This document shows positions 1-9,958 of a stretch of DNA of 64,000 nucleotides, piece by piece. Source of the DNA: Pochonia chlamydosporia 170. Lineage: Eukaryota > Ascomycota > Sordariomycetes > Hypocreales > Clavicipitaceae. The stretch lies in the NCBI RefSeq assembly GCF_001653235.2, contig NW_019154048.1:302814-366813 (forward strand), read 5' to 3'. The translations under genes and the position numbers were made by a program. The notes beneath the pieces were generated by a model. The model had not been told where the DNA came from. It did not search any database and saw only the letters and a list, made by a program, of their open reading frames with translations. Each line of letters starts with the position of its first letter. Positions within the stretch are counted from its first letter, which is position 1.

Positions 1-1013
1 TGTTCATTGTGCCAATTGCCTTGGGCTGACCCCATCGAACGCGCAATGGACAGCCGGCAATAACGGCTCTGCCACGGCATGCCAAAGCAGCCTTTTCGGC
101 TCCGTCTCTGGTTTCGTAATTGACAAACGCGCAGTGGGACATGTGCGAACACACTAAACTCTTGATTTTGCCATGAGCCTTGAAGAATTCGCGCAACTTG
201 AACTCGGGCAGGTCGTCCTCCACACCTGTAACAAACAGTGACATGATATTCTTGTCATCGGGTGGGAGCCAATCCTTCTCGCTCGGAGGTAATTGCGCAG
301 CGCTGGGGAATGCTTGTCGTCCCTTTCCACCTCGCGGCCTGGCACCCGCTGCCGCCGCAGCCCTACTGTCTCGAGTGCGAATGGGGCCAGGGCCACCTTG
401 TCCAGCCCCAACCGCGACGCTGCCGCCGGAACTGTTGCCTGCTACTTCGGATTCGTTGACGGCTCGGCCTTTTCTGAAATATGGTTTGCTGTTTGCCAAG
501 CGTTGCAGAAGCTCTCGCGCTTTGTCGTCCGTCTTTTCGTACTCCTCGGTCCCAGCCTTGCCATCTTCAATGAGCTTTTCGTTGTTCTGGGCAAAGTATT
601 CTCTGTTGATATCGGATTGGGGGCCAGGCGCAACCATCTTGAGCGCAGCATCACGCACTGCAATGGGCAGCCCAAAGGAGAGGTCGAGCATACAGCTCTG
701 GCAGCAGTTCTTCAGTCGCGCGCAAGTCAAGCAAATATTGGTCTTCTTTCGTCGGCCTTGAGCTCGGTCGGCACCGTTCCAGCTAAATACGGTAAATGGT
801 CTTGTACACTGCAGTCAGTTAGTATGCTTTCTATCACAACCAAGAGTTCAGACTGATGGCGGCAGCAGTACGTACCAATTTGCATTCTGCACCATAATCT
901 TCCTTCACCATCTTCACATATGGGTTCTCTGGTAAACAGTTTTCACAGACTGAAGGGAAATCAGTGCTTTCCCATCCTGACCTGTTCAGGTCCTGTTTGA
1001 TTTGCGGCGGCAT
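1..1013 (-). CDS. slt11: Pre-mRNA-splicing factor Slt11/Ecm2 (RBM22-like), 5' part; runs off the left edge
   Basis: Spliceosome-associated protein of the Slt11/Ecm2/RBM22 family, which helps activate the U2/U6 catalytic RNA core in the nucleus. Two exons are visible: 1013-876 and 808 to the edge, split by a 67-bp intron (875-809, donor GTACGT, acceptor GCAG). The protein begins [13 protein letters not shown]. It has the family's Cys-rich N-terminal zinc-binding region (CENC, then CKLC across the splice junction, then CLTC and CQSC), a charged linker with Arg/Gly-rich stretches, and the start of an RRM ([23 protein letters not shown]). The frame is open to base 1, so the C-terminal part lies outside the window. 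The ATG at 1013 is chosen because homologues start MPPQ; an in-frame ATG lies 8 codons upstream. Divergent from erg6. Confidence 0.88.
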
Positions 1014-1684
1014 GGCGGATAGGTATCTGGACGTCACCAGACGATAGTTCTCAACAGAGTTGGCAACGATGAACTTTTATGAATGCGATCAGAAATCCAG
1101 TCCCGTCAGCGCCTTGCACCAAAATATGGCAGCCAAAATTTGCTGACATAAGGATGTGGCGCGTACATGGAATCAGGCGTATCGATAACGCCGGCGGTGG
1201 CGGTGAAGTTGTGACTAAGCACAGTTACCCTTTGTCTCTCAAGCCTGCGAAAAAGCTCGTGCGCAAGCTTTGCTCCTGTCGCAAATGAGTCTCTCGGTTT
1301 CGTATTCGTAACCGGTGGCCCAGACCGCCTACCCGTTCTGTTCACGACAGCCCAATAGGAGCTAGCGGCATGTCTCCATGCACAGCCGATGGCCGCGAAT
1401 GCGCCGTAAATCTAAGATTGGCCAATGAGGGGCCCCATTTTATTTAATCATGTCAGGGGCCGCCAAAGGGGTGGCATGCCCAAGGAAAAAAAAGGACGAT
1501 GAAATTGGATGGCATGTGAGGCAAATGCGTATCGGGGCCATAAAACCTTCTCCAAGCTCTCCCACTGTCACCTCTGGTTGTTTCCCCACGCCCATCTTTC
1601 CTCTACTCAAGACATACGAGTCTTCGAAAACTCTTGCCATTGTCGTCTGTGTTATCAATCGCAAAACCATCACAAACCTTCAAC
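1014..1684. promoter_or_regulatory. Divergent promoter region between slt11 and erg6
   Basis: This is the shared 671-bp upstream region of the two divergently transcribed housekeeping genes. The last 150 bp before erg6 are pyrimidine-rich (CTCTCC, CCTCTACTC), as is common in filamentous fungal core promoters. I see no clear TATA box and no further gene. Confidence 0.45.
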
Positions 1685-3012
1685 ATGGTTGCCGCTACTT
1701 CAAGCCTCGAGCGTGAGGACCACGCCCGCGATGCCGCCTTCAACAAGGCTCTGCACGGCAAGTCTGCCCAGGCTCGCGGTGGTATTGCTGCCATGTTCTC
1801 CAAGGGCGGCGATGCCAAGAAGGCTGCTGTTGACGAGTATTTCAAACACTGGGACAACAAGCCTGCCGAGAACGAGACTGCAGAGGAGCGTGCTGTACGT
1901 AGTTATCAAGTCCACCACACAGTTTGGGAACTCCGTGGCTAACAGGAACTTGACAGGCTCGTACTGCCGAGTACGCCACTTTGACGAGACAGTATGGTTC
2001 AATGCCTCTTCCATTCATCAGAACGGGAAACGTACTAACCTCACGTCTAGCTACTACAATCTTGCCACTGATTTGTACGAATATGGCTGGGGCCAGTCCT
2101 TCCACTTCTGCCGCTTCTCCCACGGAGAGCCGTTCTACCAGGCCATCGCCCGTCACGAGCACTACCTCGCCCACAGCATGGGAATCAAGGAGGGAATGAA
2201 GGTCCTCGATGTTGGCTGCGGCGTCGGTGGCCCCGCCCGCGAGATTGCCAAGTTCACCGGTGCTCACATCACTGGCTTGAACAACAACGATTACCAGATT
2301 GACCGAGCCACTCACTACGCACACAAGGAGGGTCTGTCCAAGCAGCTGTCCTTTGTCAAGGGCGACTTCATGGTGAGTCTCGCAGTTTTGGCTGGAATGG
2401 TCCCGAAATATTGGGCACGAGCTAATTGATGCGTAGCAAATGTCCTTCGATGAGAACACCTTTGACGCTGTCTATGCCATTGAGGCTACCGTCCATGCGC
2501 CCACCCTCGAGGGTATCTACAGCCAGATCTTCCGCGTCCTGAAGCCGGGCGGTGTCTTTGGTGTGTATGAGTGGCTCATGACCGACGAGTACGACAACGA
2601 CAATATGCGCCACCGCGAGATCCGACTGGGTATCGAGCAAGGTGACGGCATCTCCAACATGTGCAAAGTTAGCGAGGGCCTCGACGCCATGAAGGCAGCC
2701 GGTTTCGAGCTCTTGCGTGCTGAGGATCTTGCCGACCGCCCTGATCCCCTCCCCTGGTACTGGCCTCTGTCTGGTGAGCTCCGCTACATCCAGTCCATGG
2801 GTGACATCTTCACCATTGTCCGCATGACCACATGGGGCCGCACCATCGCCCACAACCTGGCTGGTCTTTTGGAGACTCTGCGTCTGGCTCCTGCCGGTAC
2901 CAAGAAGACTGCTGACAGTCTGGCTCTTGCCGCCGACTGCCTGGTTGCTGGTGGTCGTGAGAAGCTCTTCACCCCCATGTACCTCATGGTGGGACGCAAG
3001 CCTGCTCAGTAA
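1685..3012 (+). CDS. erg6: Sterol 24-C-methyltransferase (Erg6), ergosterol pathway
   Basis: Transfers a methyl group from S-adenosylmethionine to C-24 of the sterol side chain (zymosterol, or lanosterol in many filamentous fungi) in ergosterol synthesis, at the ER and lipid droplets. Four exons: 1685-1894, 1957-1991, 2051-2372 and 2437-3012, giving 380 aa, the usual Erg6 length. All introns are GT-AG, and exon 2 is only 35 nt. The SAM-binding motif [20 protein letters not shown] is intact. The sterol-binding segment [19 protein letters not shown] and the C-terminal Sterol_MT_C region ([11 protein letters not shown]) are also present. The start ATG follows an A/C-rich leader (TTCAACATGG). No sign of damage. 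Confidence 0.97.
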
Positions 3013-4229
3013 GATGTGCGCAGTATGAGGAATCAGCATTGGGGGTTATGTTACAGGGAGGCGGGGCGGCATTAATAAAACTATACACAATGGGCATGAC
3101 GAAGAATCGAATGCGGAAGAATCATCATGGGCAAGACGAGACAATGCATACCCTGTTGCCTGTCAGACGGCAGGTTGGCGTCACGAATGGAAGGGATTTC
3201 ATTATACATATGTAATACGTGTATCATAGTTACACTTGCAACAGCATTACTATTTCCTTAATTAGACACGTTCTTGACTGTTACATGGTTGCGCCGGGAT
3301 GAAATGATGGCCAGCCTCTCATTGTTGCTGGCCGGCAAGTATCGTCATTATTAACGACCACGAAGTACGTATCAATCAATGGTAAGATCAGTTGATGCTT
3401 ATGCGAATGTGCAGTCCTAGATTGGTCTCCTGTATTTTGCTGGTGCTGTGAGGACTCAGAATATTCACTGGTTACCCTGCAGTTTAAGACGGAAAGCCGA
3501 ACAAGAAACTCGTTGTACGATGAGGGCTTCCTGGGAGTAGAATAAATGCTGCAACTACTATCGCCAATTATAAGCTGGCGGGTTGTTTTCCTTTCGGTCA
3601 AATGCGGACCTTTCCCGCTCAATTGCTCTGTCATTGCAGTCCATAAGTCATGAGAGGGTATCAGTCTGGGCCGCATTGAGGTGAGGATGATTGGGTGGTT
3701 AGTCCTAGACTTAGACATGGCCACAGGCGTAGGTTGTGTTATTTAAGTTACGCGAACTTCACTTCTTTGAGTGTATAAACCAACGATTGAATATATAGCT
3801 TATTTTGATATAAGTAGACAATGCGAAGGGCATTAAAGTTGATCGTATTCAAGACGTATTGAGGCGAGGCTGATTGCTGAGCTCATGTCTACCATGTAGT
3901 GTGGCTGCTTGTGCTCAAAATTGCACCGCCACCTCCCCGCAGGCTTTCTCTGCTTGTTTGTCTGCCTCACCAGACAAAGAGTCCACGACAGACTCCCACA
4001 AGTGTCACATCCCATGTGAGTCAATCGGACAGCATCCCATAGCTAGAGGCAGTGCTTTTGCGCTGCTTCAAGGCGCATTATATAGTCGCCATGGCCCTCC
4101 GACTCTTAGCTTCGTTTGCCACAATAAATAAGGTCCTTGATGTAGAATCACATTGTACTTCCAGCTAAACACCACTATTTGGCTGCACACTCTGCCGTGT
4201 CTCAGCAGTCAACCCTCTAAATATCGTCA
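3013..4229. other. Intergenic, 1.2 kb
   Basis: This holds the erg6 3' region and the upstream region of the PARP-like gene. Only short chance reading frames are present. A TATA-like TTATATAG lies near 4079. Nothing else is recognised. Confidence 0.5.
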
Positions 4230-5888
4230 ATGACCGATACAAATCTCTCGGAAGACCACCTCATTCAACTCTCAGCCATACGCGATGAGGAAACCGACGA
4301 GCTCTTTGCCGCCGGGCACATCAGCCAAGACGACCGCTGGGACGCCTCACTAAACGGTACTGCTACATTTAAGTACGATGAGATGACCCTTCACATCACT
4401 CCTGGCCCATTATACCCCGTCGCACCAGTCTCTTGGGATATAGTCAATCACACCATGTCCATCGATGCTGTTGATGGTCTCCGTCGCCGCTTGCGAGAAA
4501 TTGTTCAAGGGACAGCCCTCGAAAACAGCCCTGAGCGATTCCGCATCTGGTTTGATCAATATGACGGAACAGACTTTGCGTATACCAAGGTGGCTACGCT
4601 GCTGGTTGAAGAAACTGTTCGGCAGGTAGAGGCTTTCCGAGCTGAGAGAATGAGTCGCAGCCCTGGCCGAACACCTCAACTCAAGGGTGCTTTGCCATTC
4701 GAGATGAAAGCTGGCGTGGATATTTCTACACTATCATCCAGTGAATTGGCAATGAGATATTTCAGAAAGACACCACAGGAGATTGCGAAACTTGTTCCTG
4801 CAGGTTATCGCATCCAGCACATGGAGGAAGTCCTGCGCAAGGACCTAGCCATCAAATTTGACAATCATCGCGAGAAGCTTCGCGAAGACCTGTCACAACT
4901 CCCCATCCGGACACTACGCCGATACGTACCGCCTGAACTATGTCATAGTAACCGTCTCGACGACTACGTTGATCACTTATCCAAGCCTCACATCACTTAC
5001 CACGGCACGCAGCGACGATTCGTTACAAGCATTGTCCAGCATGGGTTTCTTCGCCCGGGCATGAAGAATCCTGCCACCAACCGAGAACACGGCGTGCGGT
5101 GCGGCGCCACCTACGGACGAGGCATCTACAGTTCTCCAGATCCATTGTTCAGCTTGGCATATTCCGACTGGTGGTGTACCAAGACCCAACCGGACGAATA
5201 CTTTGGTCTCAAGCTACTAGTTTGCGCGACAATCATGGGAAGAAGCAGAGTATTGTTTCGCGAAGATAACTGGCGGACGCAAGACCACCCATACTGGGGC
5301 GCGGATTCACACGTCGGCAACAACAATCTCGAATACATCGTCTTCAGACCCGAGCAGATTATCCCCGTGTACGTCATTCATCTAGACTGGGGTGAGTCCA
5401 ACGTAGATTATTTCGAAGACACACCCGACGACCCTAGCCACTGGTTGACCGCGCAGCGGCACAAGAAGCTTCATCCAAAGTTGGACAAGGAAGTGCAATA
5501 CGCAGGGGATAAGCAGCGCGCAAAGGCAGCGGTGCTCGCCAAGGCGGCCAAGTACTTCCCCTATGGATTCGGTCCCGCGACTGGAAGTAAGTTTATAGTA
5601 GAAGAGGTTGGCGAGGTGTCGGAAGACGAAGAGGAGTATGGCGAGTACCAGGAACTGAGGGTGCAGGAAAAGAATCATGACCTGGATAGCGATTATTGGA
5701 GCTGGGAGAAATATGGGGAGATTGAGGATGGCGCAGATATTGTGCGTGAGGCGGATGAGTATGGACACCAGGTGAGGACGTATGGGCCTGCGTGGGAGTC
5801 TATTCCTTTGCCGGGGGTGGAGGTGACGCGAGGGTTTGAGGAGGATGATGAGTTTTGTTTGGAAGGAATGATGAAGGAGGCGGAGTAG
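4230..5888 (+). CDS. PARP-fold ADP-ribosyltransferase, fungal type
   Basis: Single-exon protein of 552 aa with a PARP catalytic fold. Visible motifs are YHGTQRRF (His258, the NAD-adenosine contact), ATYGRGIYSSPDP (Tyr300) and LEYIVFRPEQIIPVYVI (Glu368). Together they give the H-Y-E triad of polymer-forming PARPs, so NAD-dependent ADP-ribosylation of proteins is likely. The first 140 residues resemble an RWD-like module (inference only). No BRCT, WGR or zinc-finger DNA-damage domains are present, so this is not the PARP1-type orthologue. The C-terminus from about residue 455 is very acidic (SEDEEEYGEYQE). A canonical fungal PARP often carries a UBC-like C-terminal domain; none is seen here. 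The start is the first ATG after in-frame stops. Substrate and location are unknown. Confidence 0.8.
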   Translation: MTDTNLSEDHLIQLSAIRDEETDELFAAGHISQDDRWDASLNGTATFKYDEMTLHITPGPLYPVAPVSWDIVNHTMSIDAVDGLRRRLREIVQGTALENSPERFRIWFDQYDGTDFAYTKVATLLVEETVRQVEAFRAERMSRSPGRTPQLKGALPFEMKAGVDISTLSSSELAMRYFRKTPQEIAKLVPAGYRIQHMEEVLRKDLAIKFDNHREKLREDLSQLPIRTLRRYVPPELCHSNRLDDYVDHLSKPHITYHGTQRRFVTSIVQHGFLRPGMKNPATNREHGVRCGATYGRGIYSSPDPLFSLAYSDWWCTKTQPDEYFGLKLLVCATIMGRSRVLFREDNWRTQDHPYWGADSHVGNNNLEYIVFRPEQIIPVYVIHLDWGESNVDYFEDTPDDPSHWLTAQRHKKLHPKLDKEVQYAGDKQRAKAAVLAKAAKYFPYGFGPATGSKFIVEEVGEVSEDEEEYGEYQELRVQEKNHDLDSDYWSWEKYGEIEDGADIVREADEYGHQVRTYGPAWESIPLPGVEVTRGFEEDDEFCLEGMMKEAE

Positions 5889-6708
5889 TTTCTTTGATAG
5901 GACTTTATGATACCCGCCTTTGTGGCAATGTTTTCCTGAATGAGAATGGTCAGTTTTATTATGAGTGAGGATGGCAGTTGGTCTAAACGGCTGCAACAAT
6001 GTCGCCTAAATTGACATCTATCAACTGAGATCCGGTGTTTATAGTGCGGCAGAAAGGTGACGGCATTTAAATTTTGTAGGGAAATGCAGTGAGGTCGTTG
6101 AATCGACTATCGCACGCCAGAGGTACACGTACATCTGAAGATGAAATGACATGGCCAAAGATGGCAAAGATGGTGGCCGTGGCGAAGTTTGGGTCTCACT
6201 CACCGAATGACGTATAAACCCGACTGGCAAACACTGAGAAATGGCGAGACAAGTGCAAGCACTTAGTAACTCTGAGGCTGAGATCACGATCAAGTCAACA
6301 TGTCCAGTCTCAGCCCTACCAGCTCAGCACCACGGCCGCTCGGTAAGAAAGGTGATGTGGGCTCTCGGCAAAACATAACGTCACAATCATCTCGCCGATG
6401 ACCTCCGTCGTGCTCCGAGAAGGCGATATTGTGGGCCAATTAGAATTGAAAAGGACGACTATTTTGGTTAAAGTCGACCGTCCAGAGCCTCCCGCAAGTT
6501 CCGGCCGATCGCATGATGGCAGCCACCTGGCTGAAGAAACATACGATAACAAAGCCGTCAGCCGAATGATGTGGTTGTGGATTCAATGTTCAACTCTGAC
6601 GCCGCAAACGGTTAAACCTTCAATGTTGTAAAAGTATAAAACAAATGAACATCACCCCAACAAACCATTAGAATTAGCCAAATATTTTGTTTAAATTTTT
6701 CTTCAACA
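5889..6708. other. Intergenic, 820 bp
   Basis: Contains the 3' end of the PARP-like gene and the promoter of the oleate hydratase gene, marked separately. No other gene is recognised. Confidence 0.5.
6635..6640 (+). promoter_or_regulatory. TATA box of the oleate hydratase gene
   Basis: TATAAA lies 74 bp before the start codon, followed by an A/T-rich and CAA-rich leader. Spacing fits a fungal core promoter; the transcription start site is not known. Confidence 0.4.
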
Positions 6709-8466
6709 ATGTACTACAGCAGCGGCAACTACGAAGCCTTTGCCAGGCCATCCAAGCCTGAAGGCATTGACAACAAACATGCCTGGATTGTGGGCTCCGG
6801 TTTAGCTGGTCTATCAGTAGCAGCTTTCCTAATTCGCGATGCGCAAATGCCCGGCAAAAGCATCACCATCCTGGAAGAGCTACATATTCCCGGCGGCGCA
6901 CTGGACGGACTCAAAGTCCCCGAAAAGGGCTTCGTTATTCGCGGCGGTCGCGAAATGGAAGCTCATTTCGAGTGCCTCTGGGATCTCTTCCGCTCTGTGC
7001 CATCCATCGAAGAGGAGGGAGCCAGTGTCTTAGACGAGTTCTACTGGCTAAACAAGCGTGATCCAAACTATTCCCTGCAGCGGGCGACTGTTAATCGTGG
7101 CCAGGATGCCCAGACGGGGAAGCTCTTCACGTTGAGTGAAACGGCACAGAAACAAGTGACCAAATTGTTCTTGGCGTCGAGGCAAGAGGTGCAAAATAAG
7201 AGAATCGACGAGGTGTTTGGGAAGGACTTCTTTGAGAGCAACTTTTGGCTCTACTGGCAGACCATGTTTGCGTTCCAGACATGGCATTCTGCACTTGAGA
7301 TGAAGCTGTATCTCCACCGGTTTGTGAATCATATTCACGGACTGCCCGACTTTTCTACGCTCAAATTCACAAAGTACAATCAGTACGAATCTTTGGTTCT
7401 GCCACTGCACAAGTGGTTGGAAGACAACGGCGTTACCTTTCAGTTCCAAACCACAGTGCACGATGTGGATTTCGACATTGCAGCAGACACGAAGAGGGCA
7501 ACGTACATTCACTGGACGCGAGACGGCCAAAAGGGCGGCAAAGATCTCAGCGACGATGATTTGCTCTTCATCACTATAGGCTCCTTGACGGAGAACTCTC
7601 ACCTCGGAGACCACCAAACGCCCGCGAAAATTCAAGACGGTCCTGCGCCAGCATGGGATCTCTGGAAGCGTATAGCAGCGAAGAGCAAGGATTTCGGTCG
7701 CCCAGAAGTATTCTGCGGCAATATCCCAGCAACGAAATGGCAGTCCGCAACGGTGACCACCTTGGATCGTCGGATCCCAGAATACATTCAAAAGATTTGC
7801 AAGCGAGACCCGTTCAGTGGCAAAGTCGTCACCGGAGGCATCGTCACAGTACGAGACTCCAACTGGCTTCTAAGCTGGACGGTGAATCGACAACCTCACT
7901 TCAAGAACCAGCCCAAGGACCAGATTGTGGTCTGGCTATACAGCCTTCTCACCGAAAAGCCGGGGAACTACGTCAAAAAGTCCATGCAGGACTGCACCGG
8001 AGAAGAAATTACGCAAGAGTGGCTATTCCACCTTGGTGTCCCGGAGTCTGACATAGCGTCACTTGCTGCTGAGGGCGCCAAATGCGTGCCCGTGATGATG
8101 CCATACGTCACGTCGTTCTTCATGCCTCGTCAGGCTGGTGACCGTCCTGATGTTGTGCCGTCGGGATCAAAGAACTTTGCCTTTATCGGACAGTTCGCCG
8201 AGACGACGCGAGACACCATTTTCACTACCGAGTACTCCGTCCGAACGGGTATGGAGTCCGTCTACCAGCTTGCTGGAGTAGACAGGGGTGTACCCGAGGT
8301 CTTTGCATCAACATATGATGTAAGACACTTGCTGAATGCGGCGTGTCAATTAAGGGATGGAAAGGAGCTCATCACGTGGATGCCCGAGAGAATACGCAAG
8401 CTTCTCTTTGAGAAGTTGGAGAAGACGCAGGTTGGGCAGCTTCTCCACGCGTACGGTTTGATATAG
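6709..8466 (+). CDS. Oleate hydratase (myosin-cross-reactive-antigen family, FAD-dependent)
   Basis: Adds water across the cis-9 double bond of oleate or related fatty acids to give 10-hydroxy acids (EC 4.2.1.53 family). Intronless, 585 aa, the usual length for bacterial and fungal members. The N-terminal FAD-binding Rossmann motif is GSGLAGLSVAAF (residues 29-40). RGGREMEAHFECLWDL contains Glu82, the counterpart of the catalytic Glu in bacterial enzymes. FTKYNQYESLVLP carries the family's substrate-site Tyr. TMFAFQTWHSALEMKLYLHRF is strongly conserved too. Lack of introns and high similarity to the bacterial family suggest ancient transfer, but fungal members are widespread, so this is inference. 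A role in fatty-acid detoxification or oxylipin-like signalling is possible. There is no visible signal peptide. Confidence 0.93.
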   Translation: MYYSSGNYEAFARPSKPEGIDNKHAWIVGSGLAGLSVAAFLIRDAQMPGKSITILEELHIPGGALDGLKVPEKGFVIRGGREMEAHFECLWDLFRSVPSIEEEGASVLDEFYWLNKRDPNYSLQRATVNRGQDAQTGKLFTLSETAQKQVTKLFLASRQEVQNKRIDEVFGKDFFESNFWLYWQTMFAFQTWHSALEMKLYLHRFVNHIHGLPDFSTLKFTKYNQYESLVLPLHKWLEDNGVTFQFQTTVHDVDFDIAADTKRATYIHWTRDGQKGGKDLSDDDLLFITIGSLTENSHLGDHQTPAKIQDGPAPAWDLWKRIAAKSKDFGRPEVFCGNIPATKWQSATVTTLDRRIPEYIQKICKRDPFSGKVVTGGIVTVRDSNWLLSWTVNRQPHFKNQPKDQIVVWLYSLLTEKPGNYVKKSMQDCTGEEITQEWLFHLGVPESDIASLAAEGAKCVPVMMPYVTSFFMPRQAGDRPDVVPSGSKNFAFIGQFAETTRDTIFTTEYSVRTGMESVYQLAGVDRGVPEVFASTYDVRHLLNAACQLRDGKELITWMPERIRKLLFEKLEKTQVGQLLHAYGLI

Positions 8467-9244
8467 ACGAGTCTGGGGTTTGAGCTGCAGTGGCAGGCTA
8501 TGTACAAAGGGACGACGTTTCCCTGTCTGGTAGACGGTATTCCCCCGCTTAATTCACAGAGCTTGGAATGCCAAGAATGATGGGCCGTCCGCTTGTGAGT
8601 GATGGTAATGCAATGTATGTAAGGAGTGTTTCGTGGCCTGACGAGTCATGCTGTTGCCCAATTTATTCGGCTTAGAAGGGATTCACATTAATTGTGGGAT
8701 CGTCGCAAATCATCAAGCAATACTTGCCAGATTCGGAAAGTAATGCAGCTATGAAACCCGATTGGCTCTGTGTAAGCATGATGCTGTGTCAAATTAGTTG
8801 GTTGCTACTCAATCTTCAGCAGCCACTGTGGTACAAGCTGCCAGGGCAAGTGTATCATCAAGATCCTGCAAATAGACGGTGGCTGATCTCTGGTCGAGCA
8901 TAGGAGAATGGTGTCTCATCAAATGTAGTAATAGGATGGCGGGCATGAAAGGGGTTTGGCCGCATAGACGGGTAGTCTGTAAGCTTCAGATGTTGTAAAG
9001 CTGCAATTTTGTTCGAACCATTCAAAGTGCAATGTAGACATGTCAAAAGTATAAATATTTAAAGAGGAACTTTGTATTCCATAAAAACATTCCAGAATAT
9101 CATTCACATCTTGTATCTTCTCAATCACCTTCATTTGAGTCCCTCCTTCAGTCACTTTCATTTTCAACAGCTCCCCTTATCAATCACCCACGTCTCTCAA
9201 ACACTACACGTTTGTAAAAGCAATAAAAAAAAATCTCAGCTACA
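8467..9244. other. Intergenic, 780 bp
   Basis: Contains the 3' end of the hydratase gene and the promoter of the next gene. A pyrimidine-rich stretch (about 9110-9210) precedes the start codon. No further gene is recognised. Confidence 0.45.
9050..9056 (+). promoter_or_regulatory. TATA-like element upstream of the secreted-protein gene
   Basis: TATAAAT about 190 bp upstream of the ATG at 9245. A CT-rich leader lies between them. Confidence 0.35.
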
Positions 9245-9958
9245 ATGAAGGTCCAAACTGTCCTCGCTCTTCTTGCACCAACCGCATCCCTCGCCATGAG
9301 TTCCTTCCAATGGCGCTTCACTAAGAACACCGTGAAATCAGTCCCACAGATAACTTTTCCCTTCCAAATTGTCGCGGCAGCTCATGACAAGCAATGGTAC
9401 TTCGCCAGCCAATACGGCTTCACAAACAAGGCCATGGGGTACTGCGGAATACAGCCTCAAGCGGATGGTCCGAACGGCCAAAGTCGCATCCGTGGCGTTT
9501 TCTCGTCATTCACGGCTGGCACGACCACCGACGACCCTAACTGCTCTGATGGCGCCGACGGAGGCCCAGGGGTGAGCTGCGGCTTCGTCTTTGACCACGA
9601 CTACACTCGTGCCTTGAACATTGTTGTCGAGAAGGTCAGTGGCGACAAGTGGGCTGGCAAGGCTGTTGATACGACGACGGGAAAGCAAACGCATATCGGC
9701 TCGTGGACCTTGCCGCGGGGAAGTGGTGATATTGATTTGAATGGGCATAGCAACTTTGTCGAGAGATATCTTAACAACGAACAGCCGTGCGAAAAGATTC
9801 CCCGTATTGACGTCAAGTTTTTTAATCCGATATCCAACGTCACCGGGGCTGGAACCTCTTCGCTCTCTGGAGTCAAGGAATACGATTTTTGCAAGGGAAA
9901 GAAGAACTTTAAGGCTACTCCATTTAACGGTGGATTGCAAATCAGTATGGGCTTCTAG
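9245..9958 (+). CDS. Secreted protein, DUF3472-like
   Basis: Single-exon, 237 aa. An N-terminal signal peptide (MKVQTVLALLAPTASLA) predicts secretion. The mature part has WYFASQYGFTNKAMGYCGIQP and SSFTAGTTTDDPNCSDGADG, which resemble DUF3472-type proteins found in fungi and bacteria. Six or more cysteines (GYCGI, PNCSD, VSCGF, QPCEK, YDFCKG) could form disulfides. No catalytic motif is recognised and the biochemical role is unknown. The start is fixed by the signal peptide and the AACAATGAAG context. The family assignment comes from remembered motif similarity, so treat it as moderate. Confidence 0.75.
   Translation: MKVQTVLALLAPTASLAMSSFQWRFTKNTVKSVPQITFPFQIVAAAHDKQWYFASQYGFTNKAMGYCGIQPQADGPNGQSRIRGVFSSFTAGTTTDDPNCSDGADGGPGVSCGFVFDHDYTRALNIVVEKVSGDKWAGKAVDTTTGKQTHIGSWTLPRGSGDIDLNGHSNFVERYLNNEQPCEKIPRIDVKFFNPISNVTGAGTSSLSGVKEYDFCKGKKNFKATPFNGGLQISMGF

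Noticed and set aside
180..856. Two overlapping + frames of nearly 190 codons
   Set aside because: Both are antisense to the conserved Slt11 exon 2, whose protein motifs are unmistakable.
1842..2459. 205-codon frame opposite erg6
   Set aside because: It lies antisense to conserved erg6 exons, crosses introns and has no recognisable domain.
5382..5999. 205-codon minus frame
   Set aside because: It overlaps the acidic C-terminus of the PARP-like gene in antisense; His/Leu-rich composition reflects the complementary codons.
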